Below are positions 7,779 through 16,307 of a stretch of 64,000 nucleotides of DNA, one piece after another. The stretch is taken from positions 1 to 64,000 of the forward strand of contig NZ_JAGTTN010000003.1 of NCBI RefSeq assembly GCF_020682705.1. Reading direction: 5' to 3'. The stretch's first letter is position 1, and the number at the start of each line of letters is the position of its first letter. Source of the DNA: Microbacterium allomyrinae (GTDB lineage Bacteria; Actinomycetota; Actinomycetes; Actinomycetales; Microbacteriaceae). The position numbers and the translations under genes are program-made. Below the pieces are notes generated by a model. That model searched no databases, was not told the DNA's origin, and saw nothing but the letters and a program-made list of their open reading frames with translations.

Positions 7779-9362
7779 ATGGACGAGCACGACGAGCGAG
7801 AGCCCGAACAGGTGCCGGTGGGTCCCCCGGACGGCGCGAGCGCGGCCGCCGATGCCTCGGGAACCGCGGTCGCCGCCGCGAGCGGCACCGATGCCGCCGC
7901 GACCACGGCGCTGGACGGGCACGGCGACCGCGACACGCGCTTCTTCGGTCAGCCATGGTCGCTCATGCACATCTTCTTCGTCGAGATGTGGGAGCGGTTC
8001 AGCTTCTACGGCATGCAGGGCATCCTGCTGCTGTACATGTACTACTCCGTCGCGGACGGCGGACTCGGGATGCCGGAGGTCATCGCGACCGGCATCGTCG
8101 GCGCCTACGGCGGCACGGTGTATCTCTCCACGATCCTCGGCGCCTGGGTGGCCGACCGCGTGCTCGGCTCGGAACGGGTGCTATTCTACAGCGCGATCGT
8201 GATCATGGGCGGGCACATCGCCCTCTCGCTCCTGCCCGGCTACTGGGGCCTCGGAGTCGGACTCATCCTCGTCGCGGTCGGCTCGGGCGGGCTCAAGGCC
8301 AACGCGACCGCCGTCGTCGGCACGCTGTACGGCCGCACCGATGTGCGCCGCGACGCGGGGTTCTCGCTCTTCTACCTCGGGATCAACCTCGGCGCGTTCC
8401 TGGGCCCGATCCTCACCGGGTGGGCGCAGGTCACGTGGGGCTTCCACGCCGGATTCCTGCTCGCCGCGATCGGCATGGCGGCGGGTCTCATCCAGTACTC
8501 CTTCGGACGGCGGGGGCTGCCCGCCGACGCCCGGGTCGTCGCCAACCCGCTGCCGCGCAACCGCTACGGGATGTGGATCGCCATCGCCGCGGCCGCGATC
8601 GTGCTCATCCTGGTGCTGGTGCTCGTACGGGTGATCCGCGCCGACAACCTCGCTCAGGTCGTGATCGTGATCACCGTCATCGCCGCCGTCGCGTACTTCA
8701 TCGTCATCCTGCGCTCGCGCGCCATCTCGGCCGTCGAGCGGTCCCGCGTGGTCGGATTCATCCCGCTGTTCCTGGTGAGCGTGGCGTTCTGGTCGCTGTA
8801 TCAGCAGCAGTTCACCGTGCTGACGATCTACTCCGACAAACAGCTCGACCGCACGATCTTCGGCGTCACCCTCCCGCCGTCGTTCATCCAGTCGATCAAC
8901 CCGGTCTTCATCATCATCCTGTCGGGCGTGTTCGCCGCGATCTGGACCAAGCTCGGCGACCGCCAGCCGTCGACACCCGTCAAGTTCGGCCTGGCGTCGA
9001 TCATCATGGGCATCGCGTTCCTGCTCTTCCTCCCGTGGGCGAACGGCTCCCCCAACTCGACGCCGCTCATGGCGATCGTCGGCATCCTGTTCGTCTTCAC
9101 GATCGCCGAGCTGCTCCTGTCGCCGGTCGGGCTCTCGGTCACCACCAAGCTCGCGCCCGAGAAGTTCCACACGCAGATGGTCGCGCTCTTCTTCCTCTCC
9201 GTCGCGCTCGGCACCTCGATCGCGGGCTGGCTCGCGGGGTTCTACGATCCCGAGAACGAGGTGCCGTACTTCACGGTGCTCGGCCTCATCGCGATCGTGG
9301 TCGGCGTCAGCCTGCTCTTCGCCGTCAAGCCGGTGCTCGCCCTGATGAAGGGCGTGCGGTAG
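7779..9362 (+). CDS. POT/PTR-family proton-coupled peptide transporter
   Basis: A 527-residue membrane protein with the POT signature FFVEMWERFSFYGM (ExxERF proton-coupling motif) at the first helix, after an Ala/Thr-rich cytoplasmic extension of about 60 residues. GGLKANATAVVG and LFYLGINLGAFLGP are the second family signature. It imports di- and tripeptides with protons. A TAGCCT box at 7741-7746 could be its -10, giving a leader of about 27 bases. The island's ABC importer is also of the peptide type, but this gene has no island operator. Confidence 0.95.
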   Translation: MDEHDEREPEQVPVGPPDGASAAADASGTAVAAASGTDAAATTALDGHGDRDTRFFGQPWSLMHIFFVEMWERFSFYGMQGILLLYMYYSVADGGLGMPEVIATGIVGAYGGTVYLSTILGAWVADRVLGSERVLFYSAIVIMGGHIALSLLPGYWGLGVGLILVAVGSGGLKANATAVVGTLYGRTDVRRDAGFSLFYLGINLGAFLGPILTGWAQVTWGFHAGFLLAAIGMAAGLIQYSFGRRGLPADARVVANPLPRNRYGMWIAIAAAAIVLILVLVLVRVIRADNLAQVVIVITVIAAVAYFIVILRSRAISAVERSRVVGFIPLFLVSVAFWSLYQQQFTVLTIYSDKQLDRTIFGVTLPPSFIQSINPVFIIILSGVFAAIWTKLGDRQPSTPVKFGLASIIMGIAFLLFLPWANGSPNSTPLMAIVGILFVFTIAELLLSPVGLSVTTKLAPEKFHTQMVALFFLSVALGTSIAGWLAGFYDPENEVPYFTVLGLIAIVVGVSLLFAVKPVLALMKGVR

Positions 9363-9429
9363 CGCCGGCGGGCGCCACCAGGTGGCGCGTCGCATCGAAT
9401 CGGGGCGCCGACACGTGCCCCGCTCGTCG

Positions 9430-10230
9430 TCAGCCGGTGCGTGGCGTCCGGATCGCCTTGATCGCCATCTGCACGGCGATGAAGGCGAGGAAGACGGCGA
9501 AGAGGATGTTCCCCACCAGCGGATCGACGAGGGTCGCCAGCCACGCGCCGAGCGCCGTGGTCGTGCACGCGGCGAACCCGATGCACGCCGCGGACACGAG
9601 GTCGACGTTGTGGCGCCGCAGATTGCCGAACGTGCCGGAGACCGCCGCGGGAATCATCATGAGCAGCGACGTGCCCTTGGCCACGAGATCGCTCGTGCCG
9701 AAGCCCATCATCAGCACCGGCACGACGATGATGCCGCCGCCGACTCCGATGAGTCCCGAGACCGTCCCTGTGGCGAGGCCGAGGAGGACCATTGCGGCGG
9801 CGCTGATCCAGGTGAGCTCGAACTGCGCGTCCCGCGAGGGGATGACGAGGAAGAGCGTGACGATCACCGCGGCGAGGAACCCGACGAACGCCCAGCGCAG
9901 CGCGACCTGAGAGACGCGCGGCAGCAGCCAGGTGCCGATCTGTGCGCCGATGACGGCCCCGGCGGCCAGGATGAGCGCGGGGATCCAGGCGACGGCGTCG
10001 TTGAGGCCGTACGAGACGACACCCACGGCTGCGGTCGGCACGATGGCGGCGAGCGACGTGCCGGCGGCGAGCCGCTGGTCGAAGCCGAGCAGCAGGACGA
10101 GGAGCGGTACGACGACGGTTCCGCCGCCGACGCCGAACAGACCTGACAACAGGCCGGCGAGAAGGCCGATGCCGACGCACACGGCGATTGCTCGAGGGGT
10201 TCGCCGCGCTCCGGCGGGAGCGTGGGTCAT
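9430..10230 (-). CDS. TauE/SafE-family (TSUP) anion exporter
   Basis: A 266-residue protein with about eight membrane helices and two internal repeats, each starting with the TSUP glycine motif (GLFGVGGGTVVVPLL near residue 30, GLIGVGGGIIVVPVLM near residue 160). The family moves sulfite, sulfoacetate or other organic anions. The gene is divergent from the first GMC oxidoreductase, and island operator 10252-10278 lies just upstream of its ATG (SD GGAGAG). It is therefore probably the leftmost member of the regulon and may export a product of the pathway. Confidence 0.92.
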   Translation of the reverse strand: MTHAPAGARRTPRAIAVCVGIGLLAGLLSGLFGVGGGTVVVPLLVLLLGFDQRLAAGTSLAAIVPTAAVGVVSYGLNDAVAWIPALILAAGAVIGAQIGTWLLPRVSQVALRWAFVGFLAAVIVTLFLVIPSRDAQFELTWISAAAMVLLGLATGTVSGLIGVGGGIIVVPVLMMGFGTSDLVAKGTSLLMMIPAAVSGTFGNLRRHNVDLVSAACIGFAACTTTALGAWLATLVDPLVGNILFAVFLAFIAVQMAIKAIRTPRTG

Positions 10231-10251
10231 GGTCTCTCCGATCTTCGTTAT

Positions 10252-10278
10252 GGATCCAATTCAAATAATCTAGGATAC
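10252..10278. promoter_or_regulatory. Island operator A and promoter
   Basis: Half-sites GGATCC (10252-10257) and GGATAC (10273-10278), starts 21 bp apart, in an AT-rich gap between divergent genes. TAGGAT at 10271-10276 is a good -10 box for the GMC gene, with TTATGG (10248-10253) as a possible -35 at 17 bp spacing. A protein on both half-sites would cover the promoter. Confidence 0.7.
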
Positions 10279-10308
10279 AAACATCATCTCAAGGGAATGA
10301 GGACCTGC

Positions 10309-11733
10309 ATGGTGGATGTCGTCGTGGTGGGCCTCGGGCCGGCGGGCATCGTCGCCGCGCACGTCCTCGCGAGCGCCGGGCTCTCCGTCGTCGCCGCGCA
10401 AGCCCGGGCGGACGCCGGCGGACGCGCTGCGCTCGTCTCGCCTGCGCCCACCGTTCGCACGCATGACGCGGAAGAGGCTCTGCCGCATTTGTCGCCCCAG
10501 GCCGGACGGGATGAGATCGGCGGCTCGAAGCTGCTCGCCGCCCCGCAGGCCTACCGTCTCGACGAGTGGTCGCTGCGCGGGCGGAGCACGGCCGATCGAT
10601 GCGGTGGCGCGCTCCCCACCGACGCCGACCTCGTCGACTGGCCGATCGGACTCGACGACCTCGCGCCGTGGTACGACCTCGTCGAGCGCGCGATGGCCGT
10701 CGGAGCGCGCCCGCCGACCCCGTGGACCGACCGGATGAGCCGCGCGGCGCGATCGCTCGGGTGGGAGCCGTTCGCGGCGCCCGCAGCCGCCTCCAAGGAT
10801 GCATCCGGACTCCTGGACGACAGCGGGGTCGAAATCATGCCGGCGACCGTGACCGCGCTTCTGCGCGGCTCGACGGGCGCGATCACGGGGGTCGAGTACG
10901 TGGACGCCCTCGAGGTCACACGAACCCTCGCGTGCCGCGCCGTCGTGGTGGCCGCATCGGTCATCCCCACGGTGCGGCTGCTGCTGCTCTCGGACATCAC
11001 TGCGGCGGGCAAGGTCGGGCGCTGGTTCATGTCGCACAACTCCTTCGTCGTTCATGGCGACTTCCCCGGGGTCGACCTCGGCCGGCGTGACGCGGGTCCG
11101 GCATCCGCGGTCGCCGTCGCGGAGTTCGAAGGCGGCGGCTTCGACCACACCGGACTCGGATTCCTCGGAGGATCGATCCTGCAGGCGGCGATGACGGGTC
11201 CGTGGACCGACGACCGTGTTCCGGGAGCAGCGGCGGGGCTCGATCCGGCCACGACGAACGGCGCAGAGCCCGAGGCCTGGGTGCGCGCGAACCACGCGTC
11301 GATCGGCACGGTGTGGGCGCAGCCCGACCAGCTGCCTCGCTGGGACAACGCGATCGACCTCGATCCCGTCCACCGCGACGCCGCCGGGCGTCCGGTCGCG
11401 CGCGTCACGTTCGCGCTGGCCGACGACGACGCACGGCGCTGGGAGTTCCTCTCGGAGCGGGCAGCGCAATGGCTCCGCGAATCGGGCGCTCGAACGACGT
11501 GGCGTCCACCGCTCGCGGCGCAGCCGCTCGGGACCCACCTCTACGGCGGCGCGCGCATGGGCGACAGTCCCGAGACGTCGGTGGTCGATTCGTTCGGCCG
11601 CTTCCACGATGTGCCCGGCCTCGTCATCGTCGGGTCATCAACCTTCCCGACGACCGGCGGGCGCGGCCCGGTCGAGACGATCGAGGCACTGTCCTGGCGC
11701 TCGGCGACGCAGCTCGTCGAAGACCTGCGCTGA
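10309..11733 (+). CDS. GMC-type flavin oxidoreductase
   Basis: A 474-residue flavoprotein with an N-terminal FAD motif (VVVVGLGPAGIVAA) and a C-terminal GMC signature: a His in LGTHLYGGARMGD, then SVVDSFGRFHDVPGL and GSSTFPTTGGRGP. GMC enzymes oxidise alcohols, sugars or amines with FAD. The middle region is shorter and more diverged than in classical choline or glucose dehydrogenases, so it belongs to the C_C_CAP/2-keto-gluconate-like branch. ATG 10309 has an upstream AAGGGA and GAGG; ATG 10297 is an alternative. It is controlled by operator A. Its substrate is unknown, presumably an alcohol intermediate of the island pathway. Confidence 0.87.
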   Translation: MVDVVVVGLGPAGIVAAHVLASAGLSVVAAQARADAGGRAALVSPAPTVRTHDAEEALPHLSPQAGRDEIGGSKLLAAPQAYRLDEWSLRGRSTADRCGGALPTDADLVDWPIGLDDLAPWYDLVERAMAVGARPPTPWTDRMSRAARSLGWEPFAAPAAASKDASGLLDDSGVEIMPATVTALLRGSTGAITGVEYVDALEVTRTLACRAVVVAASVIPTVRLLLLSDITAAGKVGRWFMSHNSFVVHGDFPGVDLGRRDAGPASAVAVAEFEGGGFDHTGLGFLGGSILQAAMTGPWTDDRVPGAAAGLDPATTNGAEPEAWVRANHASIGTVWAQPDQLPRWDNAIDLDPVHRDAAGRPVARVTFALADDDARRWEFLSERAAQWLRESGARTTWRPPLAAQPLGTHLYGGARMGDSPETSVVDSFGRFHDVPGLVIVGSSTFPTTGGRGPVETIEALSWRSATQLVEDLR

Positions 11734-11780
11734 CCGCGCACCGGCGCGGCCCCCGGCCGCAGGCACCCGGTCACGCGGCC

Positions 11781-12608
11781 TCAGCGGCCGTCGACGATCT
11801 CCCGCCAGGGCTGCCAGTCCGGGTCGTGGCTGGGCCACACCTCGGTCCCCGGCCGCCCATCGAGGTCGGCGAGGCGCTGGATCGCACGGTCGGCGAGATG
11901 CTCGCCGTCCGCGCCGGAGGTCGAGCCTGTCGGCACCCGCCGCTCGATGTTCACACGCAGGTCCGCCGCGTCACCCGCGAGTACGAGGACCCGCTCTCCC
12001 CACTCGACGACGAAGGACTGGTGTCCCGGGGTGTGGCCCGCGGTGTCGATCGCACGAAGACCCGCGGCCAGCTCGACGTCGCCGTCGAGGACGGCGATCG
12101 TGAGGTCGGGGTGTGCGAAGTCGTCGCGGAAGAGGAAGGCGTCGCGCTCGGAGGGGGTCGTGCACACGTGCTCCCACTCCCGGCGCTGCACGAGCAGCGG
12201 CTGGCTGCTCCGCAGCAGCCGGGCAGCGCCCGTGTGGTCGAAGTGGGCGTGCGTGATCGCGGCGGCGGCGAGATCGTCCCATTCGAGACCCGCCTCGGCG
12301 ATCTGATCCACGAGCGGATCGCCCGGCGGCACGACGGGCAAATAGTTCTCGTAGCCGAAGCTCGCCGCGCGAAGGGCGGGATCGCGCACGCGTGCCGGAT
12401 CGAAGCCCCCGTCCAGAAGCACCCAACCGCTGTCGAACTCCACGGCAGCGGCGGTCACCGGCTCGAGCAGATGCCGGAAGCTGCTGCCGCCTCGCATCGA
12501 GATCGCCTCGCTGATCGGCTCGAAGCCGAGCACGAGAGGCACGATGCGTCGCGGTCGTCCCTCCAGAGCGAGGGGCGCGACATCCGTCCACTCGACGACC
12601 GTGGTCAT
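11781..12608 (-). CDS. MBL-fold metallo-hydrolase (AHL-lactonase-like)
   Basis: A 275-residue metallo-beta-lactamase-fold hydrolase with the full dizinc set: THAHFDH (HxHxDH), the His in AGHTPGHQ, the Asp in LAGDAADLR, and a late His in PSHDPDW. The layout resembles N-acyl homoserine lactonases and related lactonases, which open lactone rings. It is the last gene of the DUF1989/allophanate hydrolase operon; its ATG overlaps the previous TGA by four bases (ATGA), so translation is probably coupled. The lactone or ester substrate is not known; a ring-opening or quorum-quenching role are both possible. Confidence 0.9.
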   Translation of the reverse strand: MTTVVEWTDVAPLALEGRPRRIVPLVLGFEPISEAISMRGGSSFRHLLEPVTAAAVEFDSGWVLLDGGFDPARVRDPALRAASFGYENYLPVVPPGDPLVDQIAEAGLEWDDLAAAAITHAHFDHTGAARLLRSSQPLLVQRREWEHVCTTPSERDAFLFRDDFAHPDLTIAVLDGDVELAAGLRAIDTAGHTPGHQSFVVEWGERVLVLAGDAADLRVNIERRVPTGSTSGADGEHLADRAIQRLADLDGRPGTEVWPSHDPDWQPWREIVDGR

Positions 12609-14275
12609 GCCACAGACGCTCGGAAGGCGCGCCAACCGCCGTACTCCGTGATGTCGGCCGCCCCCTCGAGGGCGACCGCCTCGCACAGGAACCCCGAGAT
12701 CGTGCGACCGTCCTCGAGACGGACCGGCGCGATCCCCATGGGCTGCGGAAGACTCGCCACGAAACGCGCGAATCCGGCCGCCGGAAGGCGCCACACCTCG
12801 CCCGCGATCGGCGCACCGCCCGTGGACGATCGTGCGAGTCCCGGCTTGGGCGGGGTGGTCGCCAGAGCATGGAGGCGATAGTCCGACGCGGTGCGCACCT
12901 CTTCGACGAAGCTGCCGCCGGCATCGACGAGCTGCGCATTCAGGGGCTGTCCGCGCAGATGCGCCCCCACGACCAGCAGATCGACGGCCGGGGCGGCGAT
13001 CCGTTCGGCCAGTTGAGCGAGCGTGCGGTCGGCGAACGGTGCACCGCTGAGCATGACGCCGAACGGAAGCCCGTCGACGAAGCCTGCCGGCACGGCGAGA
13101 GCGCTGAAGTCGAGCAGGTTCGCGAAGTTCGTGTAGCGCCCCATCCGGCTGTTCGCGGCGATCGGGTCGGCGGCGACCTGCGCGATCGTCGGATGCCAGG
13201 TGGTCGTCGGCGTGAGGAGGGCGACGGCATCGCCCAGGCGCCGGCGGCCCTCGAGCCCCAGCCGGTCGAGCTTCTCGCGGTCGCGGAAGTAGTCCGACGC
13301 GCGCGCGTCGGCGCCCGACACGACGATGCCGGCCACCGTCGCATCCAGATCGGTGCCGATGAGATCACGGTGCGCATCGATGAAGTCGCCCACGGCGGCC
13401 GTGCGCTCGGCGACGAACGCACCCCCGTAGAGGAGCGCGGCCGCCTCCAGGAGCGGCGCGATGTCGACCTCGACGATCGTGACGCCCGATGCCTCCAACC
13501 GTCGCACCACGCCCTCGAACGCCTCGGCCCAGCCGTCCGCGATGCCCTCGAGGTGCTCGGCGGTCGGAACCGCGACCACCGGAGCCGCATCCAGCGCCGG
13601 AGCGGGCGTGTCGCCGCGCACGATCGGGTCGATGCCGTCGGGGCCGGCCATGAGTTCGGCTGCCCGCCGAGCGGTGGCGAGGTCTCGCGCGAAGACGGTG
13701 ACGCAATCGAGCGTGCGGCACGCGGGGACGACGCCCGTGGTGGGCACGAGCCCGACCGTGGGCTTGACGCCGAAGATGCCGTTGAGCGCGGCCGGGACCC
13801 GACCCGAGCCCGCGGTGTCGGTGCCCAGGGCGACGTCCACGATGCCGAGAGCCACGGCGACCGCAGAGCCCGAGCTCGAGCCTCCCGAGATCCGCTCTGG
13901 ATCCCACGCATTGCGAACGGGTCCGAACGGGCTGCGGGTGCCGACGAGGCCGGTGGCGAACTGATCGAGGTTCGTCTTGCCCAGGACGAGCGCGCCTGCA
14001 TCGCGCAGCCGCGCGACCGCCGGCGCATCCTGCTCGGGGGTGTAGGCGAATGCGCGACTGCCGGCCGTGGTGTCCCGTCCGGCGACGTCGATGTTGTCCT
14101 TGACCGCGACGAGTACCCCGGCGAGCGGAAGGTGCTCTCCGGACTCGACGCGCGCATCGATCGCGCCGGCTTCGGCCGCGGCGTCCGCTTCGTCACGGAG
14201 CGAGATCCAGACCTCCGGACGATCCACCTCGGCGATTCGCGCGTACGCGGCGCGCACGCGGGCGACGGCGCTCAA
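12605..14275 (-). CDS. atzF: Allophanate hydrolase
   Basis: A protein of about 556 residues. The N-terminal amidase-signature domain has Lys in AVKDNID, cis-Ser in GGSSSGSA and nucleophile Ser in TDTAGSGR. The C-terminal allophanate hydrolase domain is also present (VVGAHLRGQPLN, ASDYRLHAL, PKPGLAR). The two domains turn allophanate into CO2 and two NH3. I chose TTG 14275: it overlaps the previous TGA as TTGA, has GGAG 7 bases upstream and gives the usual N-terminus (SAVARVRAAYARI). GTG 14314 is an alternative. It lies downstream of two DUF1989 genes, as in urea or guanidine carboxylase loci, but no carboxylase gene is nearby. Confidence 0.93.
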   Translation of the reverse strand: MSAVARVRAAYARIAEVDRPEVWISLRDEADAAAEAGAIDARVESGEHLPLAGVLVAVKDNIDVAGRDTTAGSRAFAYTPEQDAPAVARLRDAGALVLGKTNLDQFATGLVGTRSPFGPVRNAWDPERISGGSSSGSAVAVALGIVDVALGTDTAGSGRVPAALNGIFGVKPTVGLVPTTGVVPACRTLDCVTVFARDLATARRAAELMAGPDGIDPIVRGDTPAPALDAAPVVAVPTAEHLEGIADGWAEAFEGVVRRLEASGVTIVEVDIAPLLEAAALLYGGAFVAERTAAVGDFIDAHRDLIGTDLDATVAGIVVSGADARASDYFRDREKLDRLGLEGRRRLGDAVALLTPTTTWHPTIAQVAADPIAANSRMGRYTNFANLLDFSALAVPAGFVDGLPFGVMLSGAPFADRTLAQLAERIAAPAVDLLVVGAHLRGQPLNAQLVDAGGSFVEEVRTASDYRLHALATTPPKPGLARSSTGGAPIAGEVWRLPAAGFARFVASLPQPMGIAPVRLEDGRTISGFLCEAVALEGAADITEYGGWRAFRASVA

Positions 14276-14964
14276 CGCCCGCTCCGTGTCACGACCATGC
14301 GCAGCGGTGTGCACGAGAAGTCGTTGCAGGGGTTGTTCATCTGAGGACAGTTGGACACGACGACGAGGATGTCCCGCTCGGCACGGAACGCGACCCGCTT
14401 TCCGGGCGCCGACAGACCGTCGACGATCCCGAGGGCGCCGTCCGCTTCGACCGGGACGTTCATGAACCAGTTGAGATTCGACACCAGGTCTCGACGGTTC
14501 AGCCCATGTCGAGCCGCCTCGGCGAGGAAGTTCTCCCGGCACCCGTGCTGATAGGCGGTGTGAGGGCCGTAGCGCAACGTGTTGGACTCCTTGCTGCAGG
14601 CGCCGCCGATCGTGTCCTGCCGATCGATCTCGTTCGCGACGACGGTCGCGAGAGGGGTCCCCGAGTTGCTCCGAAGGATCGTTCCGGTGCGGACGTAGGC
14701 GTTGCCCTGCCACGCGATCGTGTCCGGTGCGCTGTAGCGCTCCTGCGGGTTCTGCGCGTCATAGATCAGGCAGTCGGCCGACTGATTGCCGCCGACGTCG
14801 ACGATCGTGAGCACGTGACCGGCGAGGACGGTCGACGACCACGCCGCGCGGGGTGCGACGCGCTCGTCGAGGACGATCTCGCCCTCGACGGCGGGGCCCG
14901 CCCAGTCGAGCGCGACGTCGGGTCGGTGCTGCGGCCGCGGGGGCACGGTGGTGACGAGATCCAT
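14272..14964 (-). CDS. DUF1989 protein, smaller carboxyguanidine-deiminase-like subunit
   Basis: A 230-residue DUF1989 protein of the urea-carboxylase-associated type. Family hallmarks are GGNQSADCL near residue 60, CSKESNTLRYGPH near residue 125, and a C-terminal NCPQMNNPCNDF. Characterised pairs of these proteins form a heteromeric carboxyguanidine deiminase (CgdAB) that makes allophanate for allophanate hydrolase. Here the next gene is that hydrolase, with a four-base overlap. The upstream gene is the larger partner, 8 bp away. No guanidine or urea carboxylase is in the window, so the true substrate may come from another reaction. Confidence 0.88.
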   Translation of the reverse strand: MDLVTTVPPRPQHRPDVALDWAGPAVEGEIVLDERVAPRAAWSSTVLAGHVLTIVDVGGNQSADCLIYDAQNPQERYSAPDTIAWQGNAYVRTGTILRSNSGTPLATVVANEIDRQDTIGGACSKESNTLRYGPHTAYQHGCRENFLAEAARHGLNRRDLVSNLNWFMNVPVEADGALGIVDGLSAPGKRVAFRAERDILVVVSNCPQMNNPCNDFSCTPLRMVVTRSGR

Positions 14965-14972
14965 GGGTCCTC

Positions 14973-15824
14973 TCAGAGTCCTGCGAGTTCGGCGTAGGCG
15001 ATCGTGTTCCGGTAGGCGCGCTCGCGCTCGGGCGTAGCGGCGAACCACTCGTCGCCGGGAGACGTGGGCACGCTGCGCCACGCGTGCACCCGGAGCGGGC
15101 CGACGACGTAGTCCGGCCGTGGGTCGCGGGCATGCGGCACGTTCGCGATGAGCACGATGAGGGGCAGCTCCGCGAGGAGTTCCACGTGTGTTCCCGCGCC
15201 GGCCGAACCGCGCCACGACAGTGCGCCGTCCGCTTCCACGCGCACGCCCTGGAAGAACGAGAGTGCCGGGGGGATGTCGCGCGGCTCGAGCCCGTGCTTG
15301 GCGGCGCCCAGCGCGAGCAGGTCGCTGCCCGCAGGAGCGGGGCCCTCGGGCAGCGCATGACCGTACTTGGCGCGGTTCCAGGCGGGGGTGGTCGTGCCGC
15401 AGAAGGCGTCGTGGTTCGCCGAGGTGTCGGCGACGATCGTCGCGAGCGCGCGTCCGTCGCCGGACAGCAGCGGGTGCCCGGCGCCGAGGTAGGCCTGCCA
15501 CGGGATCTTCACCGTGTCCGCGACGTTCAGGCGTTCACCCGGCTCGACGGCATTGATCACGACGACATGGGCACACGCGTCACCGGTGGGGTCGTCCAGT
15601 CGGATGCGGGTGCCCCGCGCGACGCGGAGATGGGTGTAGCCGCCCGGGGCCACGGTCTCGGCCCATGTCAGTTGCCCGGCTTCCACATCGACCGGCACGA
15701 AGGGAGAGGCCGACGGCGGCGTGTACGGCATCCACTCCGCGGTCGCGGTGCGGGAGCGGGCGTCGGATCGCGCCAGCGACGCGCTCGACAGAGCGCCGTT
15801 CGCGAGCGGCGGTTCGCCTGTCAT
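14973..15824 (-). CDS. DUF1989 protein, larger carboxyguanidine-deiminase-like subunit
   Basis: A 283-residue DUF1989 protein and first gene of the four-gene operon that runs to 11781. Family features include RGTRIRLDDPTGD, the motif FCGTTTPAWN and a C-terminal PERERAYRNT. With the smaller partner it should form a metal-dependent deiminase complex in the cytoplasm. ATG 15824 has a good AAAGGA ribosome binding site; the 26 upstream codons would run through operator B and are unlikely to be translated. The gene is divergent from the cupin gene and both share operator B, so this nitrogen-release step is probably switched with the rest of the island. Confidence 0.87.
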   Translation of the reverse strand: MTGEPPLANGALSSASLARSDARSRTATAEWMPYTPPSASPFVPVDVEAGQLTWAETVAPGGYTHLRVARGTRIRLDDPTGDACAHVVVINAVEPGERLNVADTVKIPWQAYLGAGHPLLSGDGRALATIVADTSANHDAFCGTTTPAWNRAKYGHALPEGPAPAGSDLLALGAAKHGLEPRDIPPALSFFQGVRVEADGALSWRGSAGAGTHVELLAELPLIVLIANVPHARDPRPDYVVGPLRVHAWRSVPTSPGDEWFAATPERERAYRNTIAYAELAGL

Positions 15825-15869
15825 GCGGTCGTCCTTTCTGTCAGCTCTCCCGGGATCGAGAGACCTCCA

Positions 15870-15900
15870 TTGAGGATCCATTATGCACGGATTAGGATCC
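15870..15900. promoter_or_regulatory. Island operator B with embedded promoter
   Basis: Half-sites GGATCC at 15874-15879 and 15895-15900, starts 21 bp apart. A good rightward promoter is built from the same bases: -35 TTGAGG (15870-15875), 17-bp spacer, -10 TAGGAT (15893-15898). Its predicted start point is the A of the cupin ATG. The divergent DUF1989 operon starts on the other side. Confidence 0.75.
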
Positions 15901-15904
15901 AATC

Positions 15905-16264
15905 ATGACCCACACCTACAACCCCACCGCCATCGACGCTGCCGACCTCGAAGCCAAGCTCCTCGCGCCGCCCTCGGCGGAACCGCTCTCCGGCGAGATC
16001 ATGACGCGGTCCAAGGTCGAATTCGCCAACGACGGGCGCACCGTGATCTCCGGAACGTGGGAGAGCGATCCGGGCACGTCCCGCTGGGAGTTCCTCACCC
16101 GCGCGGAGATCATCCACCTGCTCTCCGGCGCCATGACCGTGCAGCGCGACGGCGAGGAGGCGGTCGAGCTCCGCCCCGGGAGCGTGGCGTACTTCCCCCT
16201 CGGCTGGACCGGCGTGTGGACGGTGACCGAGCCCGTTCGAAAGTTCTACGTCGTCTACAAGTGA
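15905..16264 (+). CDS. Cupin-domain protein (DUF861/ureidoglycine aminohydrolase-type fold)
   Basis: A 119-residue single-domain cupin. The core runs from about residue 40 to 115: VISGTWESDPGTSRWEF, then EIIHLLSGAMTVQ, ending VAYFPLGWTGVWTV. This matches the cupin_3 (DUF861) group, found beside amine oxidase and ALDH genes and in (S)-ureidoglycine aminohydrolase. Metal-binding His are few, so a ligand-binding or aminohydrolase role are both open. The ATG is 7 bases after -10 TAGGAT and has no ribosome binding site, so it is probably leaderless. A bound regulator at 15895-15900 would block its promoter completely. Confidence 0.85.
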   Translation: MTHTYNPTAIDAADLEAKLLAPPSAEPLSGEIMTRSKVEFANDGRTVISGTWESDPGTSRWEFLTRAEIIHLLSGAMTVQRDGEEAVELRPGSVAYFPLGWTGVWTVTEPVRKFYVVYK

Positions 16265-16272
16265 TGTCGACA

Positions 16273-16302
16273 GGGGCGCCGTGCGTTCGCGCACGGCGCC
16301 CC
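16273..16302. terminator. Bidirectional hairpin terminator with TTCG loop
   Basis: A perfect 13-bp stem (GGGGCGCCGTGCG at 16273-16285 with its complement at 16290-16302) closed by a TTCG tetraloop, between the convergent cupin and cytidine-deaminase-like genes. Confidence 0.85.
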
Positions 16303-16307
16303 CGCCA

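Noticed and set aside
14276..14713. Longer allophanate hydrolase starting at ATG 14713
   Set aside because: The extra 146 codons overlap the DUF1989 gene in another frame and resemble no protein; the TTG at 14275 gives the family N-terminus and a four-base overlap.
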